A stretch of 64,000 nt of DNA from contig NZ_CP108568.1 in assembly GCF_036010485.1 (NCBI RefSeq), forward strand, positions 2,192,001 through 2,256,000, read 5' to 3'. Position numbers and translations under genes: made by a program. Position 1 is the first letter of the stretch; each line of letters opens with the position of its first letter. Origin of the DNA: Streptomyces sp. NBC_01198. Lineage in GTDB: Bacteria > Actinomycetota > Actinomycetes > Streptomycetales > Streptomycetaceae. This document shows positions 26,671-35,337 of this stretch, piece after piece. A model generated the notes under the pieces. That model was given only the letters and a program-made list of their open reading frames with translations. It did not search any database and had not been told where the DNA came from.

Positions 26671-27783
26671 TCACTTCAGGACGATCGAGTTCCACGCGCC
26701 GACCCAGCTGTCGCGCTCGGCGGCGATCTTCCCGGGCGCCAGCGTCGTGGGGTGTGCGATCTTCGCGCCGTACTTGACGAAGACCGGCGGCTCGACGGCG
26801 TCCTGGCGCACCGGGTCGACGTACATCTGCAGCGGCATGTCCTGCTGGAAGGTCCTGCTCAGCATGAAGTCGATCAGCGCCTGGCCGCCCGCGGTGTTCT
26901 TCGCGCCGTGCAGCAGGCCGGCGAATTCGATCTGCCGGAAGCAGGTGCCGGTGGACACGCCCACGGGTGACCGGGCCGGCTCGGGGGTGACGCCGACGAC
27001 CTCGGCGGGCGGGCTGGAGGCGTAGGAGACCACCAGCGGCCGGTCGCCCTTGGCCTGCTTGCCGGCCGAGGAGCCGGAGAAGCGGTCGTTGTAGGCCTGC
27101 TCCCAGCTGTCGACGACCTCGACGCCGTTGCTCTTGAGCTGCTTCCAATACCCCTGCCACCCCGCGTCGCCGTAGGTGGCGGCGCTGCCCAGCAGGAAGG
27201 CCAGGCCCGGCGAGGACGTCGAGACGTTCTCGGTCACCAGCAGGTTCTTGTACGCCGGCTTCACCAGGTCGGCGAAGGTCTGCGGCGGGGCCAGGTGGTG
27301 GGAGGTGAAGTAGGCGCGGTCGTAGTTGACGCAGACGTCGCCGGAGTCGATCGGCGTGACGCGGTGCTTCGCCGCGTCGAGTTGCACGTCGGCCGGCACC
27401 TGGGCCAGGTCCTTGGCCGTGTACCGCGTGAACAGGCCGTTGTCGAGCGCCCGGGAGAGCAGGGTGTTGTCCACGCCGAAGAAGACGTCACCGCGCGGGT
27501 GGTCCTTGGTCAGGATGGCCTGGTTGACCGCCGCGCCCGCGTCCCCGCCGCGCAGCACCTTGACGGTGTAGCCGGTCTCCTTGGTGAACTGCGCGAGCAC
27601 GGACTTCGACGCGGCGAAGGAGTCGTGGCTGACCAGCGTGACGGTCTTGGAGCCGCCCCCGGAGGAGCCGGTGCCCGCCGCGTCCTTGCCCTTGTCCGAG
27701 TCGCTGCCGCAGGCGGCCAGCACGGTCGCCGCGGCGGTGGCCAGGACGAGCGCGCCGACAGCACGCCGTGGGGTCGTTCTCAT
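26671..27783 (-). CDS. thiB: Thiamine-type substrate-binding lipoprotein
   Basis: A 370-residue periplasmic-binding-type lipoprotein. Signal peptide with lipobox LAAC (Cys25), then a Ser/Gly-rich linker and a class II solute-binding fold (KTVTLVSHDSFAASK, FFGVDNTLLSRALDNGLF, the ThiB-like VSYASSPPAEV). The start is ATG 27783: the riboswitch's own 3' strand provides TAGGGAG 8 nt before it, whereas ATG 27789 would be only 2 nt from that SD. First gene of thiB-P-Q. The ligand could be thiamine, TPP or a pyrimidine precursor. Confidence 0.85.
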   Translation of the reverse strand: MRTTPRRAVGALVLATAAATVLAACGSDSDKGKDAAGTGSSGGGSKTVTLVSHDSFAASKSVLAQFTKETGYTVKVLRGGDAGAAVNQAILTKDHPRGDVFFGVDNTLLSRALDNGLFTRYTAKDLAQVPADVQLDAAKHRVTPIDSGDVCVNYDRAYFTSHHLAPPQTFADLVKPAYKNLLVTENVSTSSPGLAFLLGSAATYGDAGWQGYWKQLKSNGVEVVDSWEQAYNDRFSGSSAGKQAKGDRPLVVSYASSPPAEVVGVTPEPARSPVGVSTGTCFRQIEFAGLLHGAKNTAGGQALIDFMLSRTFQQDMPLQMYVDPVRQDAVEPPVFVKYGAKIAHPTTLAPGKIAAERDSWVGAWNSIVLK

Positions 27784-27790
27784 CTGCATG

Positions 27791-27900
27791 ACTCCCTACG
27801 CCGGTATGACCCGGATCAGGTGGGAGGGTCTGCGGCCTGGGATCCTCGGATCGGATCCCTCGCCGCACTCTCAGCGCCGTCGCAGGCGCTCCCCTGTCGG
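27791..27900 (-). promoter_or_regulatory. TPP (Thi-box) riboswitch
   Basis: On the minus strand the leader reads CAGGGGAGCGCC ... GGCGCTGAGAGTGCG ... ACCTGATCCGGGTCATACCGG ... CGTAGGGAG, matching the conserved TPP-aptamer parts (CTGAGA and CTGATCCGGGTNATACCGGCGTAGGGA) almost base for base. A variable arm around 27830-27860 is itself a hairpin. The final TAGGGAG is both the P1 3' strand and the SD of thiB, so ligand binding should hide the ribosome site: translational control rather than a separate terminator. Confidence 0.95.
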
Positions 27901-27968
27901 AATGTTCTGTTGTACGACTGTACGACGCTATGTTTGCCGTCGGTCGCCGACCGTACGATAGCAGCAGG

Positions 27969-29075
27969 TCAGCGCTCGGCCGCCGCGAGCTGCCCGCACG
28001 CTCCGTCGATCTCCTGGCCGCGGGTGTCCCGTACGGTCACCGGCACGCCGTGCGACTCCAGCGCCGCGACGAACGCGCGCTCGTCCTCCGGCCTGGACGC
28101 CGTCCACTTCGAGCCGGGCGTCGGGTTGAGCGGGATCAGGTTGACGTGCACCCGGTGGTTCTTCAGCAGCCTGCCCAGCCGGTCGGCGCGCCACGCCTGG
28201 TCGTTCACATCGCGGATCAGCGCGTACTCCACCGAGATCCGGCGGCCGGAGACCTCGGCGTAGTGCCAGGCGGCGTCCAGCACTTCGCGGACCTTCCAGC
28301 GGGTGTTGACCGGCACCAGGGTGTCGCGCAACTCGTCGTCGGGGGCGTGCAGGGACACCGCGAGGCGGCACTTGAAGCCCTCGTCCGCGAAGCGGTACAT
28401 CGCGGGCACCAGTCCCACCGTGGACACGGTGATGCCGCGCTGCGACAGCCCGAGGCCGTCCGGCTCTGGGTCGGTGAGCCGGCGGATCGCGCCGACCACC
28501 CGCTTGTAGTTGGCCAGCGGCTCGCCCATGCCCATGAAGACGATGTTCGACAGCCGCGACGCCCCGCCGGGGACCTCACCGTCGCGCAGCGACTTCATGC
28601 CGGCCACGATCTGGTGCACGATCTCGGCGGTCGACAGGTTGCGGTCGAGGCCGGCCTGCCCGGTGGCGCAGAACGGGCAGTTCATGCCGCAGCCCGCCTG
28701 GGAGGAGATGCACATCGTGACCCGGTCCGGATAGCGCATCAGCACCGACTCGACCAGGGTCCCGTCGAAGAGCTTCCACAGCGTCTTGCGGGTGTCGCCG
28801 TCGTCGCACGACGCGTGCCGCACCACCGTCATCAGCTCGGGCAGCAGGTCCTCGGCGAGCCTGCCGCGGGCCGCGGCCGGGATGTCCGTCCAGGCCGCCG
28901 GGTCGTCGGCGAACCGCGCGAAGTAATGCTGCGACAGCTGCTTGGCCCGGAACGGCTTCTCCCCGAGCGCGGCCACCGCCTCACGTCGCTCCGCGGGCGA
29001 GAGGTCGGCAAGATGCCGCGGGGGCTTCTTGGCCCCACGCGGCACGGCGAAAGTCAGTTCTCCGGGCACAGGCAT
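27969..29075 (-). CDS. rlmN: 23S rRNA (adenine2503-C2)-methyltransferase
   Basis: A 368-residue radical-SAM methyltransferase of A2503 in 23S rRNA (and of tRNA adenine 37 in some bacteria). The cluster motif CxxxCxxC is at Cys129, 133 and 136 ([13 protein letters not shown]), the [12 protein letters not shown]-binding motif follows, and the C-terminal methyl-carrying Cys is Cys360 in EIDGACGQL. The other methyl-carrier Cys lies in SLHAP-containing core strands. ATG 29075 has a poor SD; in-frame sequence up to 29573 is the shadow of the acetyltransferase gene. It ends 69 bp before the TPP leader. Confidence 0.95.
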   Translation of the reverse strand: MPVPGELTFAVPRGAKKPPRHLADLSPAERREAVAALGEKPFRAKQLSQHYFARFADDPAAWTDIPAAARGRLAEDLLPELMTVVRHASCDDGDTRKTLWKLFDGTLVESVLMRYPDRVTMCISSQAGCGMNCPFCATGQAGLDRNLSTAEIVHQIVAGMKSLRDGEVPGGASRLSNIVFMGMGEPLANYKRVVGAIRRLTDPEPDGLGLSQRGITVSTVGLVPAMYRFADEGFKCRLAVSLHAPDDELRDTLVPVNTRWKVREVLDAAWHYAEVSGRRISVEYALIRDVNDQAWRADRLGRLLKNHRVHVNLIPLNPTPGSKWTASRPEDERAFVAALESHGVPVTVRDTRGQEIDGACGQLAAAER

Positions 29076-29175
29076 GATGCGTCCAGTGTCGCAGACCCGC
29101 GCGCATGGCTTGCCCGGACCGGCAGTGACGGTCGTCTCCGGCCGTCCACGGTGGTCCGGGGCCCTCGGGGCGGGC

Positions 29176-29724
29176 TCAGGCGGGCGGTGTGGCCGGGGGC
29201 CGCACGCCGAACCACTGCTCGGCGTCGTAGGCGTGGAATCGCTCCCGCTCGGTGAAGCCGAGCTTCGCCGCCAGGCGCATCGAGCGGGCGTTGGCGGTCT
29301 GGGTGTAGAGCACCACCGGCTCACCGGGAAGCGCGGCGTCGAACCAGTGGAGTGCCGCCGCGCAGGCCTCGGTGGCGTAACCACGTCCCCACGCGTGCGG
29401 CAGGAACAAGTAGCCGAGCGCGGTCCCCCCGGCCTCCCGGCGGGGGCTGTCCGGGAGCTCGGGGGTGTGCGGGTCGAGCTCCACCGTGCCGATCGCCGCT
29501 CCGTCCAGCTCGACCACGAAGAAGCCGGGGCGCCGCCCGGGCACCTCGGGGACGGTGCCTTCGAGCTCGGCAAGCGGCCGAGGACCGCCGAGGTAGGCGT
29601 ACACCTCAGGTGAGGCGTTCAGTTCGATGACCGCCGCGCGGTCGCGGGCCTCGGACTCGCGGACTACCAGCCGCTCGGTCCTGATCGGGTCGGGCGGCCA
29701 GGCGAGCGCTCTGGGGTCGGTCAT
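29176..29724 (-). CDS. GNAT N-acetyltransferase (RimJ/RimL-like)
   Basis: A 182-residue GNAT protein: [23 protein letters not shown] at the N-terminus, the acetyl-CoA loop [16 protein letters not shown] (Q/RxxGxG/A type) at about residue 120, then [20 protein letters not shown]. This subgroup acetylates protein N-termini or small amines; the target is unknown. Start ATG 29724; the in-frame TTG 29742 is less likely. It is between cdsA and rlmN in the same orientation. Confidence 0.83.
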   Translation of the reverse strand: MTDPRALAWPPDPIRTERLVVRESEARDRAAVIELNASPEVYAYLGGPRPLAELEGTVPEVPGRRPGFFVVELDGAAIGTVELDPHTPELPDSPRREAGGTALGYLFLPHAWGRGYATEACAAALHWFDAALPGEPVVLYTQTANARSMRLAAKLGFTERERFHAYDAEQWFGVRPPATPPA

Positions 29725-29802
29725 GCCGGCCAACCTAGTCAAGGGGTGCGGAGGCGATCAAGACCGCTGCAGGCATCGACGACCGGCGTCGACGGCCCCG
29801 CG

Positions 29803-30798
29803 TCAGCCCTTGCCGACGAAGGCGACCAGCAGCAGCCAGACCACCGGGGCGGTGGGGAGGAGGCTGTCGAGGCGGTCCATGATGCCGCCGTGGCCCGGGA
29901 GCAGGGTGCCCATGTCCTTGATGTCGAGGTCGCGCTTGATCATCGACTCGCCGAGGTCGCCGAGGGTCGCGCTGACGGCGGCGGCCAGGCCCAGCAGCAG
30001 GCCCTGCCACCAGTGGCCGCCGTCGATGAAGAACTGCATCAGCAGGGCGCCGGCCACCATGGCGAAGGCGATCGCGCCGAGCAGGCCCTCGCGGGTCTTG
30101 CCGGGGCTGATGCGCGGGGCGAGCTTGCGGCGGCCGAAGCGCCAGCCGACGGCGTAAGCGCCGGTGTCGCTGACCACGGTGAGCAGCAGGAAGACCAGGA
30201 CGCGGCGGGGGCCGTCGTCCGCGGCGAGCATCATCGTCACGAAGGTGGCGAGGAAGGGGACGTAGAAGGCGGCGAAGACGCCGGCCGTGACGTCCTTGAG
30301 GTAGTCGTGCGCGGGTTCGGTCATCCGCCACACCAGGATGGCCAGCGAGGTCAGCGCCATGGCCACCCATGCGCCGTCGGCGCCCCGCAGGTAGCCGGCC
30401 ACCACCATCGCCGCGCCGCCGACCGCGAGTGGGATCAGCGGGACGTGGATGCCCTTGCGCTCGGCGAGCCGCGAGGTCAGCTCCCAGACACCGATCACCA
30501 CGGCGACCACGACGACCCCGACGAAGACCGCCTTGACGATGAAGAGCGCCGCGAGGACGACCACGCCGAGACCGACCCCGACCCCTATCGCGGCCTGCAG
30601 ATTCCGCCCTGCGGACTTCTTCGCGGGGGCGGGCTGCTGCTGCGGCGGGGGCGCCGAGGCCGGGGGTGGCGGTGGCATAGGAGGAGTCTTCCCCCTGATG
30701 CCGCTTTCCGCGGCGGAACCCGCCGTGGCCGTGACTGTGTCCTCGGGCGCTCCCCAGTGGCCGGCGCGTGGCGAAGCGCCCCAGGAAGAGTCGTTCAC
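29803..30798 (-). CDS. cdsA: Phosphatidate cytidylyltransferase
   Basis: 331 residues. CdsA makes CDP-diacylglycerol from phosphatidate and CTP in the membrane, the branch point for all phospholipids. About eight membrane helices follow a Pro-rich cytosolic head (~1-65) typical of actinobacteria. The signature is present near the C-terminus: RISPGKTREGLLGAI and SATLGDLGESMIKRDLDIKDMG, then LPGHGGIMDRLDS. GTG 30798 has GAGGCGA upstream. It follows frr by 113 bp, the usual frr-cdsA order. Confidence 0.95.
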   Translation of the reverse strand: MNDSSWGASPRAGHWGAPEDTVTATAGSAAESGIRGKTPPMPPPPPASAPPPQQQPAPAKKSAGRNLQAAIGVGVGLGVVVLAALFIVKAVFVGVVVVAVVIGVWELTSRLAERKGIHVPLIPLAVGGAAMVVAGYLRGADGAWVAMALTSLAILVWRMTEPAHDYLKDVTAGVFAAFYVPFLATFVTMMLAADDGPRRVLVFLLLTVVSDTGAYAVGWRFGRRKLAPRISPGKTREGLLGAIAFAMVAGALLMQFFIDGGHWWQGLLLGLAAAVSATLGDLGESMIKRDLDIKDMGTLLPGHGGIMDRLDSLLPTAPVVWLLLVAFVGKG

Positions 30799-30911
30799 TG
30801 AGCTTCGCCTCGCGTCGTCGTCGGGGGTCGTGAGAACCGGAGGGGTCGGGTGGCGGGTGCGGGGGGGGCGACCTCGGGTCGGACCGGGGACCGGCCTCGG
30901 CCGGACCCGGG

Positions 30912-31469
30912 TCAGACCTCCAGCAGCTCGGCTTCCTTGTGCTTGAGCAGCTCGTCGATCTGCGCCACGTACTTCGCCGTGGTGTCGTCCAGCTCCTTCT
31001 CGGCGCGGCGCACCTCGTCCTCGCCGGTGTCGCCGTCCTTGACGAACTTGTCCAGGGTCTCCTTCGCCTTGCGGCGGATGCTGCGGATGGAGATCTTGGC
31101 GTCCTCGCCCTTGGTCTTGGCGACCTTGATGTACTCTCGCCGCCTCTCCTCGGTCAGCTGCGGGAAGACCACCCGGATGATACGTCCGTCGTTGCTCGGG
31201 TTGACGCCGAGGTCGGAGTTGCGGATCGCCTCTTCGATGTTGCGCAGGCTGCTGTTGTCGAAGGGGGTGATCACCGCCATCCGCGGCTCGGGCACCGCGA
31301 AGGAGGCGAGCTGGTTGATCGGCGTGATGGTGCCGTAGTACTCGGCCACGATCTTGTTGAACATCGCCGGGTGCGCACGGCCGGTACGGATGGCCGCGAA
31401 GTCGTCCTTGGCGACGGCGACAGCCTTCTCCATCTTCTCCTCGGCTTCGAGGAGGGTTTCTTCAATCAC
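30912..31469 (-). CDS. frr: Ribosome recycling factor
   Basis: 185 residues. RRF separates ribosomal subunits after termination together with EF-G. The full two-domain pattern is present: [22 protein letters not shown], then [44 protein letters not shown] and the C-terminal three-helix bundle. GTG 31469 is preferred over ATG 31472 because AGGAG then lies 6 nt upstream and the protein begins IEETLLEAE as in other streptomycetes. Same orientation as pyrH upstream and cdsA downstream. Confidence 0.96.
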   Translation of the reverse strand: MIEETLLEAEEKMEKAVAVAKDDFAAIRTGRAHPAMFNKIVAEYYGTITPINQLASFAVPEPRMAVITPFDNSSLRNIEEAIRNSDLGVNPSNDGRIIRVVFPQLTEERRREYIKVAKTKGEDAKISIRSIRRKAKETLDKFVKDGDTGEDEVRRAEKELDDTTAKYVAQIDELLKHKEAELLEV

Positions 31470-31583
31470 CATGTGCTCCTGGTATTCAGAAGGCGGAGCC
31501 CTGGAGGCGCGGCCCCTGCGTGCGTCTGTTCTGCACGGTGTCCGACCGGCAGCGTGTTGTCCATCCCCTGTGGCGGGTTGTGG

Positions 31584-32366
31584 TCAGTCCCGGGTGCCGT
31601 GGGTGTTGACCAGTGTGCCGATCTTCTCACCCTTGACCGCCCGTGCGATGTTGCCCTCGGCGAGCAGCTCGAACACCAGGATCGGCAGCTTGTTGTCCTG
31701 GCACAGGGTGATCGCGGTCAGGTCGGCGACCCGCAGGTCGCGCGCGATGACCTCGCCGTACTCCAGTGCGTCGAACTTCACCGCGGCCGGGTTCTTCTTG
31801 GGGTCGGAGTCGTAGACGCCGTCTACCCCGTTCTTGCCCATCAGCATCGCGGCCGCGTCGATCTCCAGCGCGCGCTGCGCGGCGGTGGTGTCGGTGGAGA
31901 AGTACGGCATGCCCATACCGGCGCCGAAGATGACCACGCGGCCCTTCTCCAGGTGCCGTACCGCCCGCAGCGGGATGTACGGCTCGGCGACCTGGCCCAT
32001 GGTGATCGCGGTCTGCACCCGGGTCTCGACGCCCTCCTTCTCCAGGAAGTCCTGGAGCGCCAGGCAGTTCATCACCGTGCCGAGCATGCCCATGTAGTCG
32101 GAGCGGGCCCGGTCCATGCCGCGCTGCTGCAGTTCGGCGCCGCGGAAGAAGTTGCCGCCCCCGACGACGAGGGCGATCTCGTAGCCGTCGGCCACGACGG
32201 CGGCGACCTCGCGGGCGATGGCGTGCACGACATCGGGGTCGACGCCGAGGCCGCCGCCGCCGGCGAACGCCTCGCCGGACAGCTTGAGCAGGAAGCGGCG
32301 GCTCGGGCCGCCGTTGCTGCTGGCGGCGGATGCGGTGGTCGGGGCCTGTTCGGCGCCTTCGTTCAT
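31584..32366 (-). CDS. pyrH: UMP kinase
   Basis: 260 residues, hexameric bacterial UMP kinase (UMP to UDP) of the amino acid kinase family. Motifs: [12 protein letters not shown] at the start of the fold, [25 protein letters not shown], the phosphate-binding [20 protein letters not shown] and [13 protein letters not shown] Ser/Ala-rich head of ~25 residues precedes the core. ATG 32366 has GAGGAG 6 nt upstream, so the ATG-like codon at 32390 is rejected. A strong hairpin separates it from tsf. Confidence 0.96.
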   Translation of the reverse strand: MNEGAEQAPTTASAASSNGGPSRRFLLKLSGEAFAGGGGLGVDPDVVHAIAREVAAVVADGYEIALVVGGGNFFRGAELQQRGMDRARSDYMGMLGTVMNCLALQDFLEKEGVETRVQTAITMGQVAEPYIPLRAVRHLEKGRVVIFGAGMGMPYFSTDTTAAQRALEIDAAAMLMGKNGVDGVYDSDPKKNPAAVKFDALEYGEVIARDLRVADLTAITLCQDNKLPILVFELLAEGNIARAVKGEKIGTLVNTHGTRD

Positions 32367-32389
32367 GGAGGTCTCCTCGTGCACGTACA

Positions 32390-32444
32390 AAGGAGGCCAT
32401 TGCCGTGGGTCCTCGTGGGTTCCCGGAACGGCAATGGCCTCCTT
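32390..32444 (-). terminator. 17-bp perfect hairpin between tsf and pyrH
   Basis: AAGGAGGCCATTGCCGT pairs perfectly with 32428-32444 across a 21-nt loop. On the minus strand it is followed by TTTG, so it looks like a terminator after tsf. Its far edge is about 11 nt from the pyrH SD, and its 5' arm contains a consensus SD (AAGGAGG) with no start codon of its own. Confidence 0.85.
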
Positions 32445-32554
32445 GTCACATCTGCGGCCGGCCGGCGGGCGGCCGACCGCGTACGACCCTAGCGGGGCCG
32501 TCGGTCATTCGCTGCCCGCCGGCGTCCGGTACCCGGCATGCGGCCGTCGAACGG

Positions 32555-33391
32555 TCAGACGCCGACCCGGAAGCGGGCGAAGCGCTTGAGCGTCACGCCG
32601 GCCTCGTCGAGCACCTTCTGGACGGTCTTCTTGGCGTCCTTGGCGAACGCCTGCTCCAGGACGACGTTCTCCTTGAAGAAGCCGTTCACCCGGCCCTCGA
32701 CGATGCGCGCCAGGGCGGCCTCGGGCTTGCCCTCCTCGCGGGCGGTGGCCTCGGCGACGCGGCGCTCGTTCTCGACGGTGTCGGCGTCGATCTCGTCGCG
32801 CGTCAGGTACTTCGGCGCGAAGGCCGCGATGTGCTGCGCGACGTCCTTGGCGGTCTGGGCGTCGGGCTTGTCCAGCTCCACCAGCACACCGACCTGCGGG
32901 GGCAGGTCCGGGCTGGTGCGGTGCAGGTAGGAGGCCACGTAACCACCGGAGAACTGCGCGAAGCGGTCCAGCACGATCTTCTCGCCGAGGGTGGCGTTCG
33001 CCTCGTCGACGAAGGCCTGCACGGTCTGGCCCGGCTTGATCTCGGAGCCGAGCAGCGCGCCGAGGTCGGCCGGCTTGGTGCTCGCCACGTGGGCGGCGAC
33101 GGCGTCGGCGACGGCGACGAACTTGTCGCCCTTGGCGACGAAGTCGGTCTCGCACTTCAGCTCGACCAGGACACCCTCGGAGTTGTCGTCGGCGATCAGG
33201 GACACCACGGCGCCGTTGGAGGCCGAGCGGCCCTCGCGCTTGGTGACACCCTTCTGGCCCTTGACCCGAAGGATCTCGACGGCCTTGTCCAGGTCGCCTT
33301 CGGCCTCCACAAGGGCGTTCTTGCAGTCCATCATGCCCGCGGCGGTCAGCTCGCGGAGCTTCTTGACGTCAGCGGCGGTGAAGTTCGCCAT
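32555..33391 (-). CDS. tsf: Elongation factor Ts
   Basis: 278 residues. EF-Ts exchanges GDP on EF-Tu. The N-terminal UBA-like module (ADVKKLRELTAAGMMDCKNALVEAEGDLDKAVEILR) and the core (LVELKCETDFVAKGDKFVAVADAVAAH) are canonical, with GEKIVLDRFAQF and HRTSPDLPPQVGVLVEL in the C-terminal half. It starts 111 bp after rpsB across two hairpins and ends 110 bp before the terminator-like repeat ahead of pyrH. ATG 33391; the SD (GGGAAGAG) is about 10 nt away. Confidence 0.97.
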   Translation of the reverse strand: MANFTAADVKKLRELTAAGMMDCKNALVEAEGDLDKAVEILRVKGQKGVTKREGRSASNGAVVSLIADDNSEGVLVELKCETDFVAKGDKFVAVADAVAAHVASTKPADLGALLGSEIKPGQTVQAFVDEANATLGEKIVLDRFAQFSGGYVASYLHRTSPDLPPQVGVLVELDKPDAQTAKDVAQHIAAFAPKYLTRDEIDADTVENERRVAEATAREEGKPEAALARIVEGRVNGFFKENVVLEQAFAKDAKKTVQKVLDEAGVTLKRFARFRVGV

Positions 33392-33433
33392 GGGTTTGAG
33401 TCTCTTCCCGAATGGTCGGTGGATCTACGGGTG

Positions 33434-33461
33434 GACGGCGGGGGCATCGGCCCCCGCCGTC
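33434..33461 (-). terminator. 12-bp hairpin between rpsB and tsf
   Basis: GACGGCGGGGGC pairs perfectly with GCCCCCGCCGTC around a 4-nt loop, 43 nt before the tsf start. Together with the hairpin at 33475-33495 it can attenuate rpsB read-through into tsf; complete termination would be odd given the usual co-expression. Confidence 0.65.
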
Positions 33462-33474
33462 GTCACGCGTGGTG

Positions 33475-33495
33475 CCGGCGGCGGTGCGCCGCCGG
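33475..33495 (-). terminator. 9-bp hairpin just after rpsB
   Basis: CCGGCGGCG pairs with CGCCGCCGG around a 3-nt loop, 8 nt after the rpsB stop codon. First of two tandem hairpins in the rpsB-tsf gap. Confidence 0.55.
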
Positions 33496-33502
33496 CCTCA
33501 GG

Positions 33503-34450
33503 TCAGGCCTGCTCGGCGTCGCCCTCGGCGGCGGCCGGTGCGGCCTCGGCCGGCGCGTCCGCAGCCGCGTCCTCGGCCGGAGCCTCGGTCGCAGCCGGGG
33601 CCTCGGTCTCGGCGGGAGCCTCGGTCGCGGGCGCGGCCTCGGCAGCGGGTGCCTCGGTCGCGTCGTCGGCCTTCTTCTCGCCTTCGAGCAGGTCGCGCTC
33701 CCACTCGGCCAGCGGCTCCGCCGGGGCGCCCTCGGCCTTCTTGTCGTTCAGCGCGGCGCCGGAACGGGCGATCAGGCCCTCGGCGACGGCGTCGGCGATC
33801 ACGCGGGTGAGCAGGGTGACGGAACGGATCGCGTCGTCGTTGCCCGGGATCTTGTAGTCGACCTCGTCGGGGTCGCAGTTGGTGTCGAGGATCGCGACCA
33901 CCGGGATGCGGAGCTTGCGCGCCTCACCGACGGCGATGTGCTCCTTCTTGGTGTCCACGATCCAGACGGCGCTGGGCACCTTCTGCATCTCGCGGATGCC
34001 GCCCAGGGTCTTCTCCAGCTTGTCCTTCTCGCGGGAGAGGACCAGCAGCTCCTTCTTCGTGAGGCCGGACGCGGCCACATCGTCGAAGTCGATCTCCTCA
34101 AGCTCCTTGAGGCGCTGCAGGCGCTTGTAGACGGTGGAGAAGTTGGTGAGCATGCCGCCCAGCCAGCGCTGGTTGACGTAGGGCATGCCGACGCGCGAGG
34201 CCTGCTCGGCGATGGCCTCCTGCGCCTGCTTCTTCGTACCGACGAACATGATGGAGCCGCCGTGCGCGACGGTCTCCTTGACGAACTCGTAGGCGCGGTC
34301 GATGTACGACAGCGACTGGAGCAGGTCGATGATGTAGATGCCATTGCGCTCGGTGAAGATGAATCGCTTCATCTTCGGGTTCCAGCGACGGGTCTGGTGC
34401 CCGAAGTGGACGCCGCTCTCGAGCAGCTCCCGCATCGTGACGACGGCCAT
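33503..34450 (-). CDS. rpsB: 30S ribosomal protein S2
   Basis: 315 residues. The S2 core (~1-250) is canonical: [44 protein letters not shown] and [17 protein letters not shown]. The remaining ~60 residues are an acidic Ala/Glu/Pro/Thr-rich tail, longer than in most bacteria and typical of actinobacteria. ATG 34450 has AAGGAG 8 nt upstream. It heads the rpsB-tsf-pyrH-frr-cdsA series; its promoter must lie in the 246 bp before the divergent M23 gene. Confidence 0.97.
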   Translation of the reverse strand: MAVVTMRELLESGVHFGHQTRRWNPKMKRFIFTERNGIYIIDLLQSLSYIDRAYEFVKETVAHGGSIMFVGTKKQAQEAIAEQASRVGMPYVNQRWLGGMLTNFSTVYKRLQRLKELEEIDFDDVAASGLTKKELLVLSREKDKLEKTLGGIREMQKVPSAVWIVDTKKEHIAVGEARKLRIPVVAILDTNCDPDEVDYKIPGNDDAIRSVTLLTRVIADAVAEGLIARSGAALNDKKAEGAPAEPLAEWERDLLEGEKKADDATEAPAAEAAPATEAPAETEAPAATEAPAEDAAADAPAEAAPAAAEGDAEQA

Positions 34451-34655
34451 GGCCGTACTCCTTGATGTGCTCGGTTATCGCGGCCGCCGGACGGCGGTCG
34501 CGCCTGACGCCCCGACGCGCCGTGCCACGAGGGACCGAGGGGCGCGGCCACCGCCCCTGAGAGGGGGTGGGTGGCGGGGCGTGCGAAGTCGACCCGGTGA
34601 CCCGGATCGCCAGAGAAAGTGTACGGGACCGGTGGAGCCACCGGCGACACCCGAG

Positions 34656-34664
34656 TTATCCACA
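34656..34664 (+). promoter_or_regulatory. Perfect DnaA-box 9-mer
   Basis: TTATCCACA, identical to the classical DnaA box, between the divergent rpsB and M23 genes. The 15-mer GAGTTATCCACAGGC around it recurs inverted at 40444-40458. No cluster of further boxes, so not an origin. Confidence 0.4.
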
Positions 34665-34696
34665 GGCCGCGACCATGATCATCTTTGGGCGGCGGA

Positions 34697-35269
34697 ATGC
34701 GGGATCGTCGTGTCATGGCACTCACGGTGATGTGGTTCACGATGATCGCGGCGCTGCTGGCCGGCACGGGCGGCGCTGCTCAGCCACCCGCGGCCGGCTC
34801 CGGCGGGCGGAGCTGGCCGGTGTCGGGACCCGGGCCGCGCGGGCGGCCCGAGGTGCTGCGGATCTTCGAGCCGCCGGCGACGGGGTGGGGCGCCGGGCAT
34901 CGCGGGGTGGACCTGCGGGCGGGTCCAGGCGCGGCCGTGCGGGCGGCGGCGCCGGGCGAGGTGGTCTTCGCCGGGCAGGTGGGCGGCACGGGCGTGCTGG
35001 TGCTGCGGATCGGCCCGGGCCTGCGGATCAGCTACGAACCGGTGCGGGCGACGGTGCCGGGCGGTGCCCGGGTGGCGGCGGGAGCGCAGGTCGGCGTGCT
35101 GGACGGCGGGCTCGCGCACTGCCCCGGGGGCTGCCTGCACTGGGGGCTGCTGCAGTCGGTGCCGGGCGGTGACGTCTACCTGGACCCGCTGTCGCTGCTG
35201 CCGGCGTGGATACGGCGCCCGGGTCCGTCGCGGCTGCTGCCGGTGTACGGGGTCGCAGCCCCGGCGTGA
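34697..35269 (+). CDS. Secreted M23 (LytM)-like peptidase
   Basis: 190 residues with a signal peptide (charged MRDRR, hydrophobic to ~residue 25, Ala-rich cleavage area) and an M23/LytM domain. Zinc-site residues: GHRGVDL gives the HxxxD pair, and GCLHWGLL corresponds to the HxH motif with the first His replaced by Cys, so activity may be altered or lost. Catalytically dead LytM proteins often activate other cell-wall hydrolases. Start choice: ATG 34697 gives a classic n-region, and ATG 34715 (GGGAT 9 nt upstream) is possible. Divergent from rpsB. Confidence 0.83.
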   Translation: MRDRRVMALTVMWFTMIAALLAGTGGAAQPPAAGSGGRSWPVSGPGPRGRPEVLRIFEPPATGWGAGHRGVDLRAGPGAAVRAAAPGEVVFAGQVGGTGVLVLRIGPGLRISYEPVRATVPGGARVAAGAQVGVLDGGLAHCPGGCLHWGLLQSVPGGDVYLDPLSLLPAWIRRPGPSRLLPVYGVAAPA

Positions 35270-35337
35270 GCGGGCCCGGACGTGGGCAGGTCGCGGCGGG
35301 CGGGATGTGGCGGGCGGGGTGTGGCGCGGGGCGCGGG

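Noticed and set aside
30891-30904. CCGGCC-TC-GGCCGG hairpin before the frr stop as terminator
   Set aside because: 2-nt apparent loop and position straddling the frr 3' end in generic GC-rich sequence; too weak to list.
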